From NCBI GenBank assembly GCA_949751835.1, contig CATKHK010000055.1, positions 1 to 64,000 of the forward strand: a stretch of 64,000 nt of DNA. Direction: 5' to 3'. This stretch comes from Blepharisma japonicum. Lineage: Eukaryota > Ciliophora > Heterotrichea > Heterotrichida > Blepharismidae. Below are positions 33,715-45,299 of this stretch, piece by piece (the stretch's first letter is position 1; every line of letters begins with the position of its first letter). The notes below the pieces were generated by a model. The model ran no database searches and had not been told where the DNA came from. It saw only the letters and a program-made list of their open reading frames with translations. Both the position numbers and the translations under genes were made by a program.

Positions 33715-36390
33715 ATGTTGAGAAGGATTTCCTCTCTAACTAAAAATCCTTTCAAACATGTTGTCCAAGATCTTAACCTTCCAACCAGTCTTCAGTACTT
33801 CTCATTAACCGCTCTACACGATTCTCGTGTCCTGGAGCTTCCATACTGCATAAGAATCCTTTTAGAATCTTCTGTTCGAAACTGCGACGAATTTTCCATC
33901 AAAGGTGCAGACGTAGAAAACATTTTGGACTGGCAAAACAAAAGCAAACTTGACGTAGAAATTCCTTTTAAGCCAGCTCGCGTTGTTTTACAAGATTTCA
34001 CTGGCGTACCTGCTGTTGTGGATTTGGCAGCTATGAGAGATGCCACAGTAAAACTGGGGAAAAATCCGGGATTAATCAACCCTTTATGTCCCGTTGATTT
34101 AGTTATTGACCATTCAGTACAAGTAGACGCAAGCAGGACACCAGATGCCCTAAGAACCAATGAAGAAATGGAGTTCAGGAGAAATCGAGACAGGTTTGAA
34201 TTCTTAAAATGGGGCCAAAATGCATTTAAAAACTTGCAAATTGTACCACCTGGGTCAGGAATTGTCCATCAGGTTAATCTAGAGTATTTGGCAAGAGGAG
34301 TTTTTAATGAGGATGGGCTGCTTTATCCAGATTCACTTGTGGGAACTGATAGTCATACGACGATGATTAATGGACTAGGAATTGTAGGATGGGGTGTAGG
34401 AGGAATTGAAGCTGAAGCAGTTATGCTGGGGCAGCCAATATCGATGGTGTTGCCACAAGTTATTGGATTTAAGTTGACTGGAAAACTACCTGAAGAAGCT
34501 ACTTCAACTGATTTAGTGTTAACTATAACACAAATGCTTAGAAAGAAAGGAGTAGTAGGAAAATTTGTGGAATTCTTTGGAGAAGGCTGCAGAAAGCTGA
34601 GTTTAGCAGATAAAGCAACAGTTGCTAACATGGCACCTGAATATGGAGCTACAATGGGCTTCTTCCCAGCCGACGATCAAACTTTGAAATATTTGGAACA
34701 AACCGGCAGAGACGCTGAAAAAATCCAATATATCAGTGCATACTTAAAAGCTCAAGGATTATTCAGAGATTACTCTGGAATCGATCCAAAATATTCAGAC
34801 ATCATGGAATTAGATCTCTCTGAAGTCCAGCCTTGTATTGCAGGTCCAAAAAGACCTCAAGACAAAGTATCCGTTTCTCTCGCCAAGCAAAACTTTAAAT
34901 CATGCTTAACAAGTCCTGTCGGATTTAAAGGCTTTGGACTAAAATCTGCTTCAAACCCACAAACATTAACTTATAAAGGACAAGAGTATACAATTAATCA
35001 CGGCTCAGTTGTTATAGCTGCTATTACTTCTTGCACAAATACATCAAATCCAGACGTTATGCTTGCCGCAGGAGTTTTAGCTAAAAATGCTGTTGAAAAA
35101 GGACTGAAAGTAAAGCCTTATATTAAAACAAGCTTATCACCAGGCTCAGGAGTTGTCAGTAAATACCTCGAAGCTGCAGGCGTCCAACCATTTTTGAATG
35201 AGCTAGGATTTTATCATGCTGGGTATGGGTGCATGACTTGTATTGGAAATAGTGGAGATTTAGATGAAGAGGTCATAGATGCAATTACAAAAGGAGATTT
35301 AGTTGCTGCAGCTGTTTTGTCTGGCAATAGAAATTTTGAAGGGCGTGTAAATCCTTTCACGAGAGCTAATTATTTAGCATCACCTCCACTTGTGGTAGCT
35401 TATGCTTTGGCCGGAAGAATGGATATAGATTTTGAAAAAGAACCTCTTGGCACTGTAAATGGTACTGATGTTTTCTTAAGAGATGTCTGGCCTTCCAGAA
35501 AAGAAATGCAAAACCTCACAAACAGCGTAATCAAGCCACAAATGTTCAAAGAAATTTATGGAAGAATCGCCCAAGGTACTGACAAATGGAACCAGCTCAA
35601 AGCTCCAACAGGAGAAATGTACAACTGGACTGAAAACACTTATATCCACAATCCTCCTTATTTCCAAAACCTAACTCACGAGCTCCCCTCAATCCCCGAC
35701 ATCACCAATGCTTATTGTCTACTCAAACTTGGCGATTCCATCACAACTGACCACATTTCTCCAGCTGGAAATATCGGCAAAACATCCCCTGCAGCCCGAT
35801 TTTTACAAGAAAAAGGGGTTACTCAAGCTGATTTCAATACTTATGGAGCTAGAAGAGGTAACGACGAAGTAATGAAAAGAGGAACTTTCGCTAATATTAG
35901 ACTCATTAACCAGCTTGTCGAAAAACCAGGCCCTACCACAGTCCATTTCCCTTCAGAACAAGAAATGTCTGTATTTGATGCTAGTGAAGAATATAGAAAA
36001 AATAATGAAAATCTGATTGTGTTGGCTGGAAAAGAATATGGCAGCGGGTCTTCAAGAGATTGGGCCGCTAAAGGAACTTTACTATTAGGAATTAGAGCTG
36101 TTATAGCAGAAAGCTATGAGAGAATTCATAGATCTAATTTAATTGGTATGGGAGTTTTACCTTTACAATTTAAAGAAGGCGAAAATGCAGAGTCTCTTGG
36201 CCTGAATGGAAAAGAAAAATTCACAATAAATTTGAAAGGAGGAGACGTCAAGGTAAAAGAGGAAATCAGCGTAAAAACTGATAAAGGGACTGAATTTCAA
36301 GTTATTGCAAGAATTGACACTGATGTGGAGGTCGAATATTTCAAAAATGGAGGAATTTTACCGTATGTGCTGAGGAAGTTGTGCGCTTAA
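33715..36390 (+). CDS. ACO: Aconitate hydratase (probably mitochondrial)
   Basis: 891 residues, of the AcnA/IRP1 length class. It isomerises citrate to isocitrate in the TCA cycle. [4Fe-4S] ligands are Cys440 (SCTNTSNPD) and Cys506/Cys509 (CMTCIGNSG). Other blocks: [28 protein letters not shown], and the swivel domain [12 protein letters not shown]. The N terminus [13 protein letters not shown] is basic and Ser-rich, consistent with a mitochondrial presequence. Ciliates use this cytosolic-type aconitase form in mitochondria. No in-frame TGA and no intron. Confidence 0.95.
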   Translation: MLRRISSLTKNPFKHVVQDLNLPTSLQYFSLTALHDSRVLELPYCIRILLESSVRNCDEFSIKGADVENILDWQNKSKLDVEIPFKPARVVLQDFTGVPAVVDLAAMRDATVKLGKNPGLINPLCPVDLVIDHSVQVDASRTPDALRTNEEMEFRRNRDRFEFLKWGQNAFKNLQIVPPGSGIVHQVNLEYLARGVFNEDGLLYPDSLVGTDSHTTMINGLGIVGWGVGGIEAEAVMLGQPISMVLPQVIGFKLTGKLPEEATSTDLVLTITQMLRKKGVVGKFVEFFGEGCRKLSLADKATVANMAPEYGATMGFFPADDQTLKYLEQTGRDAEKIQYISAYLKAQGLFRDYSGIDPKYSDIMELDLSEVQPCIAGPKRPQDKVSVSLAKQNFKSCLTSPVGFKGFGLKSASNPQTLTYKGQEYTINHGSVVIAAITSCTNTSNPDVMLAAGVLAKNAVEKGLKVKPYIKTSLSPGSGVVSKYLEAAGVQPFLNELGFYHAGYGCMTCIGNSGDLDEEVIDAITKGDLVAAAVLSGNRNFEGRVNPFTRANYLASPPLVVAYALAGRMDIDFEKEPLGTVNGTDVFLRDVWPSRKEMQNLTNSVIKPQMFKEIYGRIAQGTDKWNQLKAPTGEMYNWTENTYIHNPPYFQNLTHELPSIPDITNAYCLLKLGDSITTDHISPAGNIGKTSPAARFLQEKGVTQADFNTYGARRGNDEVMKRGTFANIRLINQLVEKPGPTTVHFPSEQEMSVFDASEEYRKNNENLIVLAGKEYGSGSSRDWAAKGTLLLGIRAVIAESYERIHRSNLIGMGVLPLQFKEGENAESLGLNGKEKFTINLKGGDVKVKEEISVKTDKGTEFQVIARIDTDVEVEYFKNGGILPYVLRKLCA

Positions 36391-36482
36391 TTAAGATTAA
36401 GTCTTCTAATTTTGTTAGGAATTATGAATAGAGTATAATAAGAAGTGAGAAGGTTTCGAAGGGAAAATAAGGGAATAAAAAA

Positions 36483-36487
36483 TGACT

Positions 36488-36518
<31 letters not shown>

Positions 36519-36563
36519 ATAGCGCCTAAAGCTACCGCCTTAGACCACTCGGCCAAACAGTCA
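36483..36563 (-). tRNA. tRNA-Leu (anticodon UAG)
   Basis: An 81-nt cloverleaf on the minus strand: 7-bp acceptor stem (TGACTGT paired with GCAGTCA, one G-T), D arm GCC/GGC with AGTGG, anticodon stem GTAGC/GCTAT around loop TTTAGGC, long variable arm as in class II tRNAs, and T arm GTGGG/CCCAC with TTCAAAT. No intron and no encoded CCA. The anticodon reads CUA (CUN) Leu codons; it is not a stop-codon suppressor. Confidence 0.95.
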
Positions 36564-36879
36564 ACTTATTTTCCTTTAATATGATATCTTTAAATTGATT
36601 AGTTTTGAATTATTATTTCTTAAATGAATATAAACCATTTTCTTATTTTTTCTTGTTTTATCAACAAATAACCAAATTTTGTTTTTAATCATTCTGATTC
36701 GCATTGTTTAAAAGTATCGAAAAAATAATGAGAGATCGAAATACTAGAAAACAAAAAGAGTAGTAAAAACGTAGGCTTAATCAAGAAAAAGAATAAATTT
36801 ATATTTCTTTCAAAAATTATTATTTTTATTTTTCAAATTAATCTATTTTCTTATTAAAAAGAATTATTCTAGAAAACAT
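36564..36879. other. AT-rich intergenic stretch
   Basis: No gene seen between the tRNA and the RS-rich protein gene. Confidence 0.5.
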
Positions 36880-37317
36880 ATGGGGCGTAGCGAAGATGAT
36901 GGATACAGAGACAAAAAATATGAGAGCTCTCATCGGAGAAGAAGAAGCCGTAGCAGAGAAAGGGAATTTAATAGAGATAGAAATAGAGAAAGAATAAGAA
37001 GCAAAGAAAAAGCAACAAATGATGATAAGCCTGCTATCAGAGGAAGAGGCAATAAAGCAAGTGCAGGACTAAGAGCGTGGGATGACAAATTATTCCCAGA
37101 AGAAAAATCCAAAAAAAATCAGCCTCACGAGCCAGCTGCCCAATCTTGAATTGATACAGAGATAAATTTTGCTGAAAAATCAAGAAAAGAAAACCCAGAA
37201 AAAAAGAACCAAAAATCATTCTGAAAACATGATAAATTTGACATGGTCAACAAAAGCCCTGCTTTAGAAGAGCCGATTGGAGGAGGAATATCAAGATCTT
37301 CACCGAAATATGAATAA
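36880..37317 (+). CDS. Small RS-rich nuclear protein (putative splicing-related)
   Basis: 145 residues reading two TGA codons as Trp (AAQSWIDT, KSFWKHDKFD). The N-terminal half is an Arg/Ser and Arg/Glu-rich domain (SHRRRRSRSRERE, NRDRNRERIR) as found in spliceosome-associated proteins. The C-terminal half has motifs such as GLRAWDDKLF and ALEEPIGGGISRS that may be conserved, but I do not recognise the family. Nuclear location is inferred from the RS region. Confidence 0.75.
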
Positions 37318-37409
37318 AGCTAATAAATAGTGTTATTGATTACTTTTCTTATTATTTTACTGTATCTTATATTTAATTAATAGCTTTTCAGCAGGCTTAT
37401 ATATCATAA

Positions 37410-38186
37410 TTAAACCATTTCATAGCTTGTGTTTTTCTTTGCAATTTTTTCCTTTGCAATCGTATATTTTTCTTTCGCTTTAACAAAAACTGATCCAAAT
37501 GCTTCTTGAATTTTCTCAAGCAGGCTTGCGAAGAATTTATAATGAGGAATTGCCTCGGACCCTTTAATTCCTCGAATGCTGTTAATAATGATTCCTCCTG
37601 CAAAATATAACCAGACAAGCCCTAGAAATCCTGCAAGATACCACCATTCTTTTTTAATATAAAATGTGCTCGTCACAGGACACCCTGCAGGTGTATTTTT
37701 TGTGAGGAAAACGTGGCAGTACCCAAATCCAGACTCTTCTACAACTTCTCATTCAGTCTCATAATTGCTGCAATGCAGCTTAAAAGTTGCAGCTCTTTTC
37801 ATAGAGTCTAATCCTTCATATGATTCTGAGCACAAATCTCCACCTCCATAAGTGATTTTAAATCCAGCTTGAGGATTATTGGGATTTATTAATCCATATG
37901 ATGTCATTTCTTGTCTGCCTAAGATATCACAAGACTCAAAAATTTCGTCCCAGAGCTCAATAACTTCAATTGCACCGACGTATTGTCCTGAGCATTGCTG
38001 CTTTAGACTTGAGCCAAAATTAAAATAATATTTTGTGGATATAATGAGATCTGAAGAAGGGTAAACTATTCAAGGGTCGTCTTCTGGCTTTTGTAGAGAT
38101 TCAAAAGAGAACTGAGAGCCAGAAACAGGGTCAGTCCACTCCAAATCGGCTGCGTTAGCAACTGATAATAAAATGAGCAGTAACAT
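37410..38186 (-). CDS. Type I membrane protein with MRH/Atg27-like lumenal domain
   Basis: 258 residues, ATG 38184-38186; TGA is Trp at DDPWIV and ETEWEV. A signal peptide (LLLILLSVANA) precedes a Cys-containing lumenal domain whose end, GGGDLCSESYEG, KRAATFKLHC and YCHVF, matches the beta-barrel MRH fold of mannose-6-phosphate receptors and Atg27. One transmembrane helix (WYLAGFLGLVWLYFAGGIII) and a short basic cytosolic tail ending in SYEMV follow. Atg27/Mrl1-type proteins cycle between Golgi and endosomes. The lectin Gln/Arg/Glu/Tyr set is only partly apparent, so sugar binding is unproven. Confidence 0.82.
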
Positions 38187-38469
38187 TTTTTATAAGACAT
38201 GTTCAGTTAACTTAATAAGAATAAATAAAGAAAACTTTATTATGAAATTTATGTAAAATTAGTGTTTTTTTATGAAAATGTTTTACATAATTTTGGAATA
38301 GGATTGCAATAGAAAAAATAAAAATTTTGATAAAAATAACAATAATTTTAAATTTTCAGCTTTAATATAAATAATTTAATACATTTTCACCTATAATATG
38401 AATTTTTTATATAGGGAATTATGTTACCAAATTAATATGTTCTAGCATTAGTTGTATATTAAGTTTAAA

Positions 38470-40464
38470 ATGAGTTCAAGCTTTTACCTCAACCCAAATT
38501 ACAACGTAATACCTATCTAGGGTCCTATGATTCTTGAATCATACCTAAAAAAGCTCAAAAACTTCAAAGCAAAAGCTCTTTTTTTATCGAGATTCACCAA
38601 AAGATGATTTACTCTGAATTTACACACCGGCGTATTTTCTTATAAAAAGAAAGAATCTGACAAAAACCCTCATGAAGCTCACAATGTTAGCGATTTAATT
38701 GGCTTTGATCCTAATCCTCGAGTTACTACCGTGTCCGATTGGAAATTTTTGTTTTCAATAGAATTTAATACTAGGACTTATACACTTTATACTGATTCAT
38801 TATCTACACACAATCAATGGTGTCTGGCGTTTAAGGCACTGCTAACTAGAGCTCATACAAATCCTGCTACAGAAAACTCAACGACTTTTTCACGGGCTGG
38901 GATTTCAATGGCAAACGAAAATCCTAATGAAAGCTCAGAAAGTCGGGTGAGAAGAAATTCTGAGGAAAACGCTCCTTTTGATGGTGGATATCAAGAGCCT
39001 CCTCAAAGAGAAAACCGATTTAACTCGCACGCACAAATTTCTTCACCACATTATGAAAAATCTAATTTTCCAGCACATCCTAATGAAGATCATTTTAATT
39101 CTCCAAATCTTGAAGCAGTAAAATCAACAACTTCAGTAATATCAGGTCATCAACGAAGGGACACTATATTTTCAGAAGATGACCCTGCGCCTCCACAAAA
39201 TAACTCAGCCCAGCCATCTCCTCAAATAAAAGAAAATCCTCAACCCATTGAAAATGAGACAAAATATATTAATACTAAGTCAGAATCAAATATAGAAGAG
39301 GACCGATATAAATATCATCAAATATATAAGGCTGAAGAAGAGTTAGATATTCCGCCATTACAGCCTTTAATTAGGATGAAGTCAAATGATCCTGATGAAT
39401 ACGAAAGAAGAATTCAAAATATTGAGAATAAGCAGCATTCTCAAATGAATTTGAAACAAGAAAGAATGGAAGGGAGAGAGATGGAAAAATACAGAGACTC
39501 AGAAAAAAGGATAATAAAAAATGAAGGGGGCTATTCTTTACAAAGAAAAGAAAATTTAGAGCAAGATTATTATGCTGCACAAAAACAAAACTCCCCAGCT
39601 ATAAATACTCAAATAAATAGGGCAAACTATGCAGCAAATCAAATAAATTACTATGATTATATAGATCAAGGAGGTATTTATGAAAATAAACAAGTTCTTG
39701 ATATTGATCACTTTGAAGAAAAGAAACAAGAAAAAGAAAGCAGAATTGACTTTGTAGACAAATATAAAACACCAATAGGGATTAAAGAAGATGTAAAGAA
39801 AATAAAAAGAGAAAGGTTTGAAGAAAAGCAGCCTGAAAATAATAGGCCAGATATTGTAGACCAATATACAGCCCCAGTTGGGATTAAAGAGGATGTAAAT
39901 AAACAGCCCCAAAATAATAAACCTCTACCAAATTATAATTTGAAATATGAAAATAAAATCGACACAGAGCCTAAATATTCGGCGTTTACAAAATCAGAGT
40001 TTCCGAATAAAGATTTAACGCCTACTAAGACACGTATTTCTGTGCCCCAGACAGGGATGATGGACGTTTTTGATGATTTTGAAAAATTTGGGTTAGATGA
40101 TGTAGAGGTCAGACCAAAGCTACCAATGTCTAAAAGCAAAAAAATGGTGAATTCTGGAAATAAAGAACAAATTGAAGAAATTAAAGTGCCTTCTCATTTA
40201 AGCGAAAAACAACTCCATAATCCTGTAGAAATTAAAAAAGAGGAGGAGGAAGAGATTAAAAAACCACCAATTCATAATCCAGCTTACCAAAATCAAGATA
40301 TCGTTGGCAATCATGAGCCAAAGCAAAGCTACAATTTGAAAATAAAAAAGCATCCAACTAATAAATCAACCAAAACTTTTTCGTATAAAGGGCACGGTAA
40401 TTATCAAGAAAAAACAAATATACAGCCGACAAAAGAGGAAATCAACAATTGGGATTGGGATTAA
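38470..40464 (+). CDS. PH-domain protein with long disordered tail (one 15-nt intron)
   Basis: 659 residues after removal of intron 38506-38520. Without splicing an in-frame TAG ends the frame after 16 codons. The first 140 residues form a PH domain: ESYLKKL, RFTKRWFTLNLHTGVFSYKKK (Trp from TGA), WKFLFSIEF, and HNQWCLAFKALL. The rest is charged, Asn/Gln/Pro-rich and largely disordered, with repeated short motifs (VDKYKTPIGIKEDVKK and VDQYTAPVGIKEDVNK) and an acidic-aromatic end (NNWDWD). It probably binds phosphoinositides or membranes as an adaptor. Nothing identifies the partner. Confidence 0.87.
38506..38520 (+). other. 15-nt spliceosomal intron
   Basis: GTAATACCTATCTAG, phase 0, between AAC and GGT. 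It contains an in-frame TAG; removal restores the PH domain frame. Confidence 0.9.
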
Positions 40465-40636
40465 ATTAAATATATTCGATTAAATAATTAGAAATTTGGA
40501 ATTAAAATTGTTTAAAATTAATTAATTTTGCTTAAAATGATAAAAATTATTATACCTTATTATCTTTGCTCCTAAAGAATTATAAGTATGACATTCTAAT
40601 ATATAAGCAAACGATTACCTCATATAATTTTAAATA

Positions 40637-42043
40637 TTATGCAACTTTGAGCATCATTTCAGTAAATTCCCTCAAATCAATAACCCCATCCCCATTTTGA
40701 TCTACTTCATTTACTATATCTTGCCACATTTCTTCATCATAATCATGATGTTTTCCTAAAATCGCTTTCAATTCTCCTGCAGATATAGTCCCACTGTTAT
40801 CCAAATCAAACGCCTTAAAAGCAGCTTCCAATCTTTCTCTTGACAAAAGTCTGTTTTTATTCAAAGTAGCTGCAATGAATTCTGTATAATCAATTTCGCC
40901 TGATTTATCTGTATCCACTTGGCTCATTATTCTATCTACCTCTCCTTCAATATCATCTATTTGATTTCCGTATAGCATAGTGTAACCTTCAATTAGCTCA
41001 GCTTTTGATAAAGTTCCACTATTATCAGTGTCTAAAGATTTAAATAAATTAAGCATTTCATCTTTTTCTTGCTTTGTGGAGAGCTGAGAAGCTATAAAAG
41101 AAAAAGTAGCTTTTTGTAGGCTTCGGCCAGCTCGGAAATTCTGAAGATTTGAGAAAATTGTTCTGGCAAGAGAGCTGTTAATGGGAACACGAGGAGCTTT
41201 ACTTATTCAAGTATGCCTAAGAGCTTCTCTTGCAGAAATTCTTCGGCTTGGGTCAATTGTAAGCATTTTTGTAATTAAATCTTTTGCTTCAAAACTTATA
41301 TTGTCTCATTCTGGAGATGGAAAAGAAAAGCGGCCTGCTGTTACTTTTCTTAATATTTGCTCATCTGTATTACCTCCAAAAGGTGGATATCCAACTAAAA
41401 ATACATATAAATTAATCCCAGCACTTCATACATCGCATTTTTCATCATAATGTTTCCGTAAAACTTCTGGAGCAATATAATACGGTGTTCCAAACTTTTG
41501 GCTCATATATTCTCCTGGTCTGAAAAATTGAGCTGTTCCAAAATCAATTACTTTTAAATTTGCATCTGGCTCAATAGTGTCCAAAAGGAAATTTTCAGGT
41601 TTCAGATCTCTATGAACGACATTTCTCTCATGGCAATATGCTAAAACTGAAAGAATCTGTCTTAAATATTCAGCTGCAGTTGCTTCTGAAAAAGATCCAT
41701 TATTGATGATCCTATCAAATAGCTCGCCACCTGAACAAAGCTCGGTTATTAAATAATAATTCTTTTCGTCTTGGAAAAACTCATAGAATTTAAGGATATT
41801 TGGGTGGTCTAAGGAGCGTAGGACTGAGACTTCGTTAAAAAATGTTTGACGCTCCTCTTCAGTACGGAGGGTCTTTTTGTGGATTGTTTTTACAGCGCGA
41901 ATTTCTCCAGTTATTCGGTGGGTTATCTTTCTGACACTTCCAAACGCACCATCTCCGAGCTTTGAGCCGATTCGGTAGGTATCACGGAGCTTGCCTTGAT
42001 TTTCTACCGCAAAATCACTTTGAGAGATTATAAGCTCATCCAT
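40637..42043 (-). CDS. Calcium-dependent protein kinase (CDPK)
   Basis: 468 residues. An N-terminal kinase domain has GDGAFG (30-35), Lys52, HRDLKPEN (144-151), DFG (167-169) and [11 protein letters not shown]. Trp positions after DV, in SPEW and HTW are encoded by TGA. A junction/autoinhibitory helix leads to a calmodulin-like domain with four EF-hand loops: [36 protein letters not shown] and [12 protein letters not shown], all with Ca ligands intact. No N-terminal Gly2 for myristoylation (MDEL), unlike many plant and apicomplexan CDPKs. A Ca-activated Ser/Thr kinase of ciliate type. Confidence 0.95.
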
Positions 42044-42059
42044 AATAGAAGTTATATAT

Positions 42060-42410
42060 ACATAAATTTAAAGAATTTAATTTTTGAAAAAAAATTAATT
42101 TTCTTGTGCAGTGTGTATAATAGATAATGGATTCTTTGGTTTCATAAGTGATGTGGCTGACTGAATTTTTGGATTGAGGATGAGGATTTAAAATTTTTTT
42201 AAGTTTTTCGCTGTAGAAATCATTGTCCATGACATAAGGGCACTCTGCCCAGAAATATGGAGCAAAGGAGTGAGCATGAACCATACTGAATTTCCTTCTT
42301 CACTGACCCCATATATTCTTAATATCGGAGTATCTTTTCGGTCACCGGAAGATTGTCCTATATAGTAATCTATATCTACTGCATGAAATAAATTGAACTT
42401 CTGTAATCAT
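42060..42410 (-). pseudogene. Broken N-terminal fragment of DNA polymerase delta catalytic subunit
   Basis: Three frames in order give a recognisable POLD1 N-terminal exonuclease-proximal region: first MITEVQFISC; then VDIDYYIGQSS and PILRIYGVSEEGNSV; then VHAHSFAPYFW and ETKESIIYY. Family members show the same order of IDYY, PI(I/L)R(I/M)(Y/F)GVTEEG and VHGFxPYFY. No GT..AG intron of 15-16 nt joins these frames, so at least two frameshifts are present. The polymerase and exonuclease parts are absent: CDPK starts immediately downstream. It looks like a relic of a gene whose working copy should be elsewhere. Confidence 0.72.
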
Positions 42411-42447
42411 TATTTTACTTAATGTTATATTATTCACAATATTAGAA

Positions 42448-43602
42448 TTACTCTGTTTCTGATAGAAGTTCTCGATATTCCTGAGATGTCGTGAATTCAG
42501 GATAAACAAACCAATCAAATTGATGATAAATGTAAGACTCTATATCAGAAAATAATGTAGCTCGTAAATTGATTGAGTCTTTTACCTCAATCAAACATTG
42601 AATGGTACCTTTTGATATAGAATCCGGTATTAAATCTTTATCTTTTAAATATGTATCATAGATTTCTCCTGCTTTTTCAAGTGATGGCTCAAGCTTATAT
42701 AAATTGATTTTTATAAGAAATTCCAGAAATTGCATCAAAATTGGGTTAGCTGATCTTGATGCAAATTGTCTGAAATGCCTATAAACAGTGAAATCTTCAA
42801 GAATTATTCGGGGATCTCGCAAAGATGATATCGGAATTTTATGGAAATGAGTGCTAGTTTCGTATAGCGAAATAAAAGTAATAATAAGCATTGACAGGTT
42901 TCGTATTGGGACGATATAAAAATGATAAACCCACATAGGAATAAAAGGTCCTGAAAATCCAATTGACCATACTCCTAGGAATAAATATAGTTCGGCTTTA
43001 AGATTAGTCAAATGCTTGATTTTTCTAATCTTGAAAAGAAAAATTGTGTATCCAATTTCTTCGAAAAGTGTTAAGGAATCTACCATAATATTATAAATCA
43101 AATCCAAAACAAACGGGCTTTCATCAATTACTATGCTTTGAGCGATTGCAAAACCAGTGAACAACAAAGATACCGGAGTAGCATAATATGCTACGATTTT
43201 TAAGTTCCATCTGTTTGTGAGTCGCGATTTCTTCGATAAATATTCCTTATGTGTCAAATTAATTCCTGCTCTAATTTTGTCTAATAAATTGAGTCTGTAC
43301 ATTCTTAATAAATTTGAGATGTAAAAAATTTGATGAGCAGTGTTATAAACCATAAAAACGGGCAGTGCAATTTTCATTTCCCAGTAAAACCCCATAATCT
43401 GAATAAATCCTAATGATATAGAGCCAATTAGCTCTACGCAGTTGACGATTATTGATAAAATCAAGATTCCAGGAGATCTTGCATAAATTTCTTGAAAATC
43501 TCTTTTATGATATATATATCATACGCATGCTCCATAAAATATGATAGCAGAAACTATAATAAAACCCCATGAACCTTCCAAAATTGCGTTCGCGACTGCC
43601 AT
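42448..43602 (-). CDS. Seven-TM protein with C-terminal RGS domain
   Basis: 384 residues from ATG 43600-43602; TGA Trp at ACVWYIY. The first 250 residues hold about seven hydrophobic helices, and an RGS domain follows (about 258-375: YRHFRQFASRSANPILMQFLEF, then KAGEIYDTYL, ISKGTIQCL and FSDIESYIYHQFDWFVY). The 7TM-RGS architecture, as in plant RGS1, couples a receptor-like membrane part to GTPase activation of G-alpha. Ligand and G-protein partner are unknown. Confidence 0.85.
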
Positions 43603-43787
43603 TATTAAATTTTTATTTCTCCTTTAAGTATTGAGATTTAACTGAACTTTTAAGTTTGAGTGTTCATTTTTATAAGAAAATGCTTCAGGACTATTATCAT
43701 GCATTTTTTATAATGTGAAGAAGGCTTTTTATTTTCCTTTAATTATCGAGATATTGCAATTGATAATGGATATATTAATATATAAAA

Positions 43788-44309
43788 ATGGAGCTAAACT
43801 CTACTTATGAACTTCTAAAATCAATTTGTCATCTTTCAGTATTGAACTCGCATTCAAATACGTCAGAAAACTCAGAAACTGGAGATTGTGAAGACGATAT
43901 AGACTTCTTAATGGCGGATGCTCCTATTTGTAACCCATTATCATTTGCTAGTAAAGAAGCTCTTTTTATTCCCGACTTTCATAAAGCCTTTTCGGTCACA
44001 TTAACTCCGGTAATGAATCCTATTCATCTAAAAGAAAAACTTTATTTTACTGAAGTCGTGTACCAGAGCACAAAAAAAAGTTATCCTTCATTAATATGTT
44101 TTACAGATATTGGGTTTGTTTTATTAGTAATTGAAAATTCGTCACATAGATGGATGGAAAATGTGTTCAAAATTTTAAATGATTATATAGAAGATGGAAT
44201 TTGTGAAGTTATAAATGCTCTTTATAAGTATAGAGAAGTACAAATTGGGATATTTAAATCAGGGATGCTGATTCCATATCAACGTGTTTATGAATTAGAT
44301 GCTAAATAA
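43788..44309 (+). CDS. Protein of unknown function
   Basis: 173 residues, no in-frame TGA. The N-terminal third is Ser/Asn/Glu-rich; the C-terminal part looks folded (KLYFTEVVYQS, SLICFTDIGFVLLVIEN, RWMENVFKIL). No signal peptide or membrane segment with confidence. Divergent from the RGS gene with 185 nt between starts. Confidence 0.65.
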   Translation: MELNSTYELLKSICHLSVLNSHSNTSENSETGDCEDDIDFLMADAPICNPLSFASKEALFIPDFHKAFSVTLTPVMNPIHLKEKLYFTEVVYQSTKKSYPSLICFTDIGFVLLVIENSSHRWMENVFKILNDYIEDGICEVINALYKYREVQIGIFKSGMLIPYQRVYELDAK

Positions 44310-44659
44310 GGTGTTTTTTTATTTTATAAATAATTTATTGTTATCATTATATATAATATACAATTTAATTATTTTTGATCGTAGCAGTGATTTATAATTA
44401 TTATGGAGATCAGAATACCTATTATAAATGGAGAAGAACTAGCAGCTTATAAGAAAACTTGCGAACCTTAAAATTATTGATAAAAACAGCTTTTATTAAG
44501 CATCGACGATTATCTGAATAGAGTAATTACATCTTATAAATTGAATTACCAGTATCAACTTTTTTATTTTTCACTTACTCATCATTATATATCGATCAAC
44601 TAAATTACTCCCATATTTACTTAATCGCTCAAATTTTTCAAAACGGATAATTAAGACAT
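44310..44659. other. AT-rich intergenic stretch
   Basis: No gene seen; a 22-codon frame at 44403 is too short to support. Confidence 0.5.
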
Positions 44660-45166
44660 ATGAAAATCATTATCCTGCTTTATCTCTTGTCCACAATTTT
44701 TGCTATAAGAAGAAGCATTAATCCTGCAATATTTTTGCAATTTAAACATATAGAAAAGCTTGAAAATATTGGCCAAAATGATCAACAATCAAACACTATT
44801 TTTTTAGAAAATAAAGAGAAGTTGGATAATAGTGAAAAAAACGAACTAACCACAAATTTATTAAATATTGGCAATACTCAAGATGAACTAGATACAAATT
44901 TTATGCAGCTAAGTAATGATGATTCTGGAGAAGACAATGACGGTTTAGAAGATGATACTAAAATTCTATTGGTATTTATACTTAATGCTATCACTTGTAT
45001 CTTTTGCTGCGCATTTTTACAGATTATATTGATGCTTTCAAAAAAAATGAGTAATGAGCTAAGTGAGCTCAAAAAAAATTATAGACAGCATCAAGGATTT
45101 TTGAGATTTAAAGAGTTCAGAAAAGCATGGGCAAAAGAAAACGAAGCAAGCGAAGCAGAAAATTAA
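44660..45166 (+). CDS. Small single-pass membrane protein of unknown function
   Basis: 168 residues. A signal peptide (MKIIILLYLLSTIFAIR) is followed by an Asn/Glu/Asp-rich lumenal region. One transmembrane helix with cysteines lies at about residues 101-123 (LLVFILNAITCIFCCAFLQIILML), then a basic, helical cytosolic tail. No family recognised. Confidence 0.7.
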   Translation: MKIIILLYLLSTIFAIRRSINPAIFLQFKHIEKLENIGQNDQQSNTIFLENKEKLDNSEKNELTTNLLNIGNTQDELDTNFMQLSNDDSGEDNDGLEDDTKILLVFILNAITCIFCCAFLQIILMLSKKMSNELSELKKNYRQHQGFLRFKEFRKAWAKENEASEAEN

Positions 45167-45299
45167 GGATTTATTATGGAATTTAATTGATTTTGAATTA
45201 TAAAGCTTATTTTTGCTTTCATTTCAATATAAAGTAGCTTTAAATCTTAATTTATTTCCAAACAATACATAGAAATATTTTATATTACTTAATAGTATG

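Noticed and set aside
36483-36563. tRNA with UAG anticodon as a possible stop suppressor
   Set aside because: A UAG anticodon reads CUA leucine codons; suppression of UAG would need anticodon CUA. Its class II shape fits tRNA-Leu.
39556-39912. 118-codon minus-strand hydrophobic frame
   Set aside because: Antisense shadow of the Asn/Lys-rich tail of the PH-domain protein; AT-rich antisense gives false membrane-like peptides.
38731-40464. Gene starting at 38731
   Set aside because: The upstream TGA is Trp and a 15-nt intron explains the TAG, giving a full PH domain from ATG 38470.
42036-42284. 82-codon independent gene
   Set aside because: It is the last of three frames of a broken DNA polymerase delta fragment and overlaps the CDPK start.
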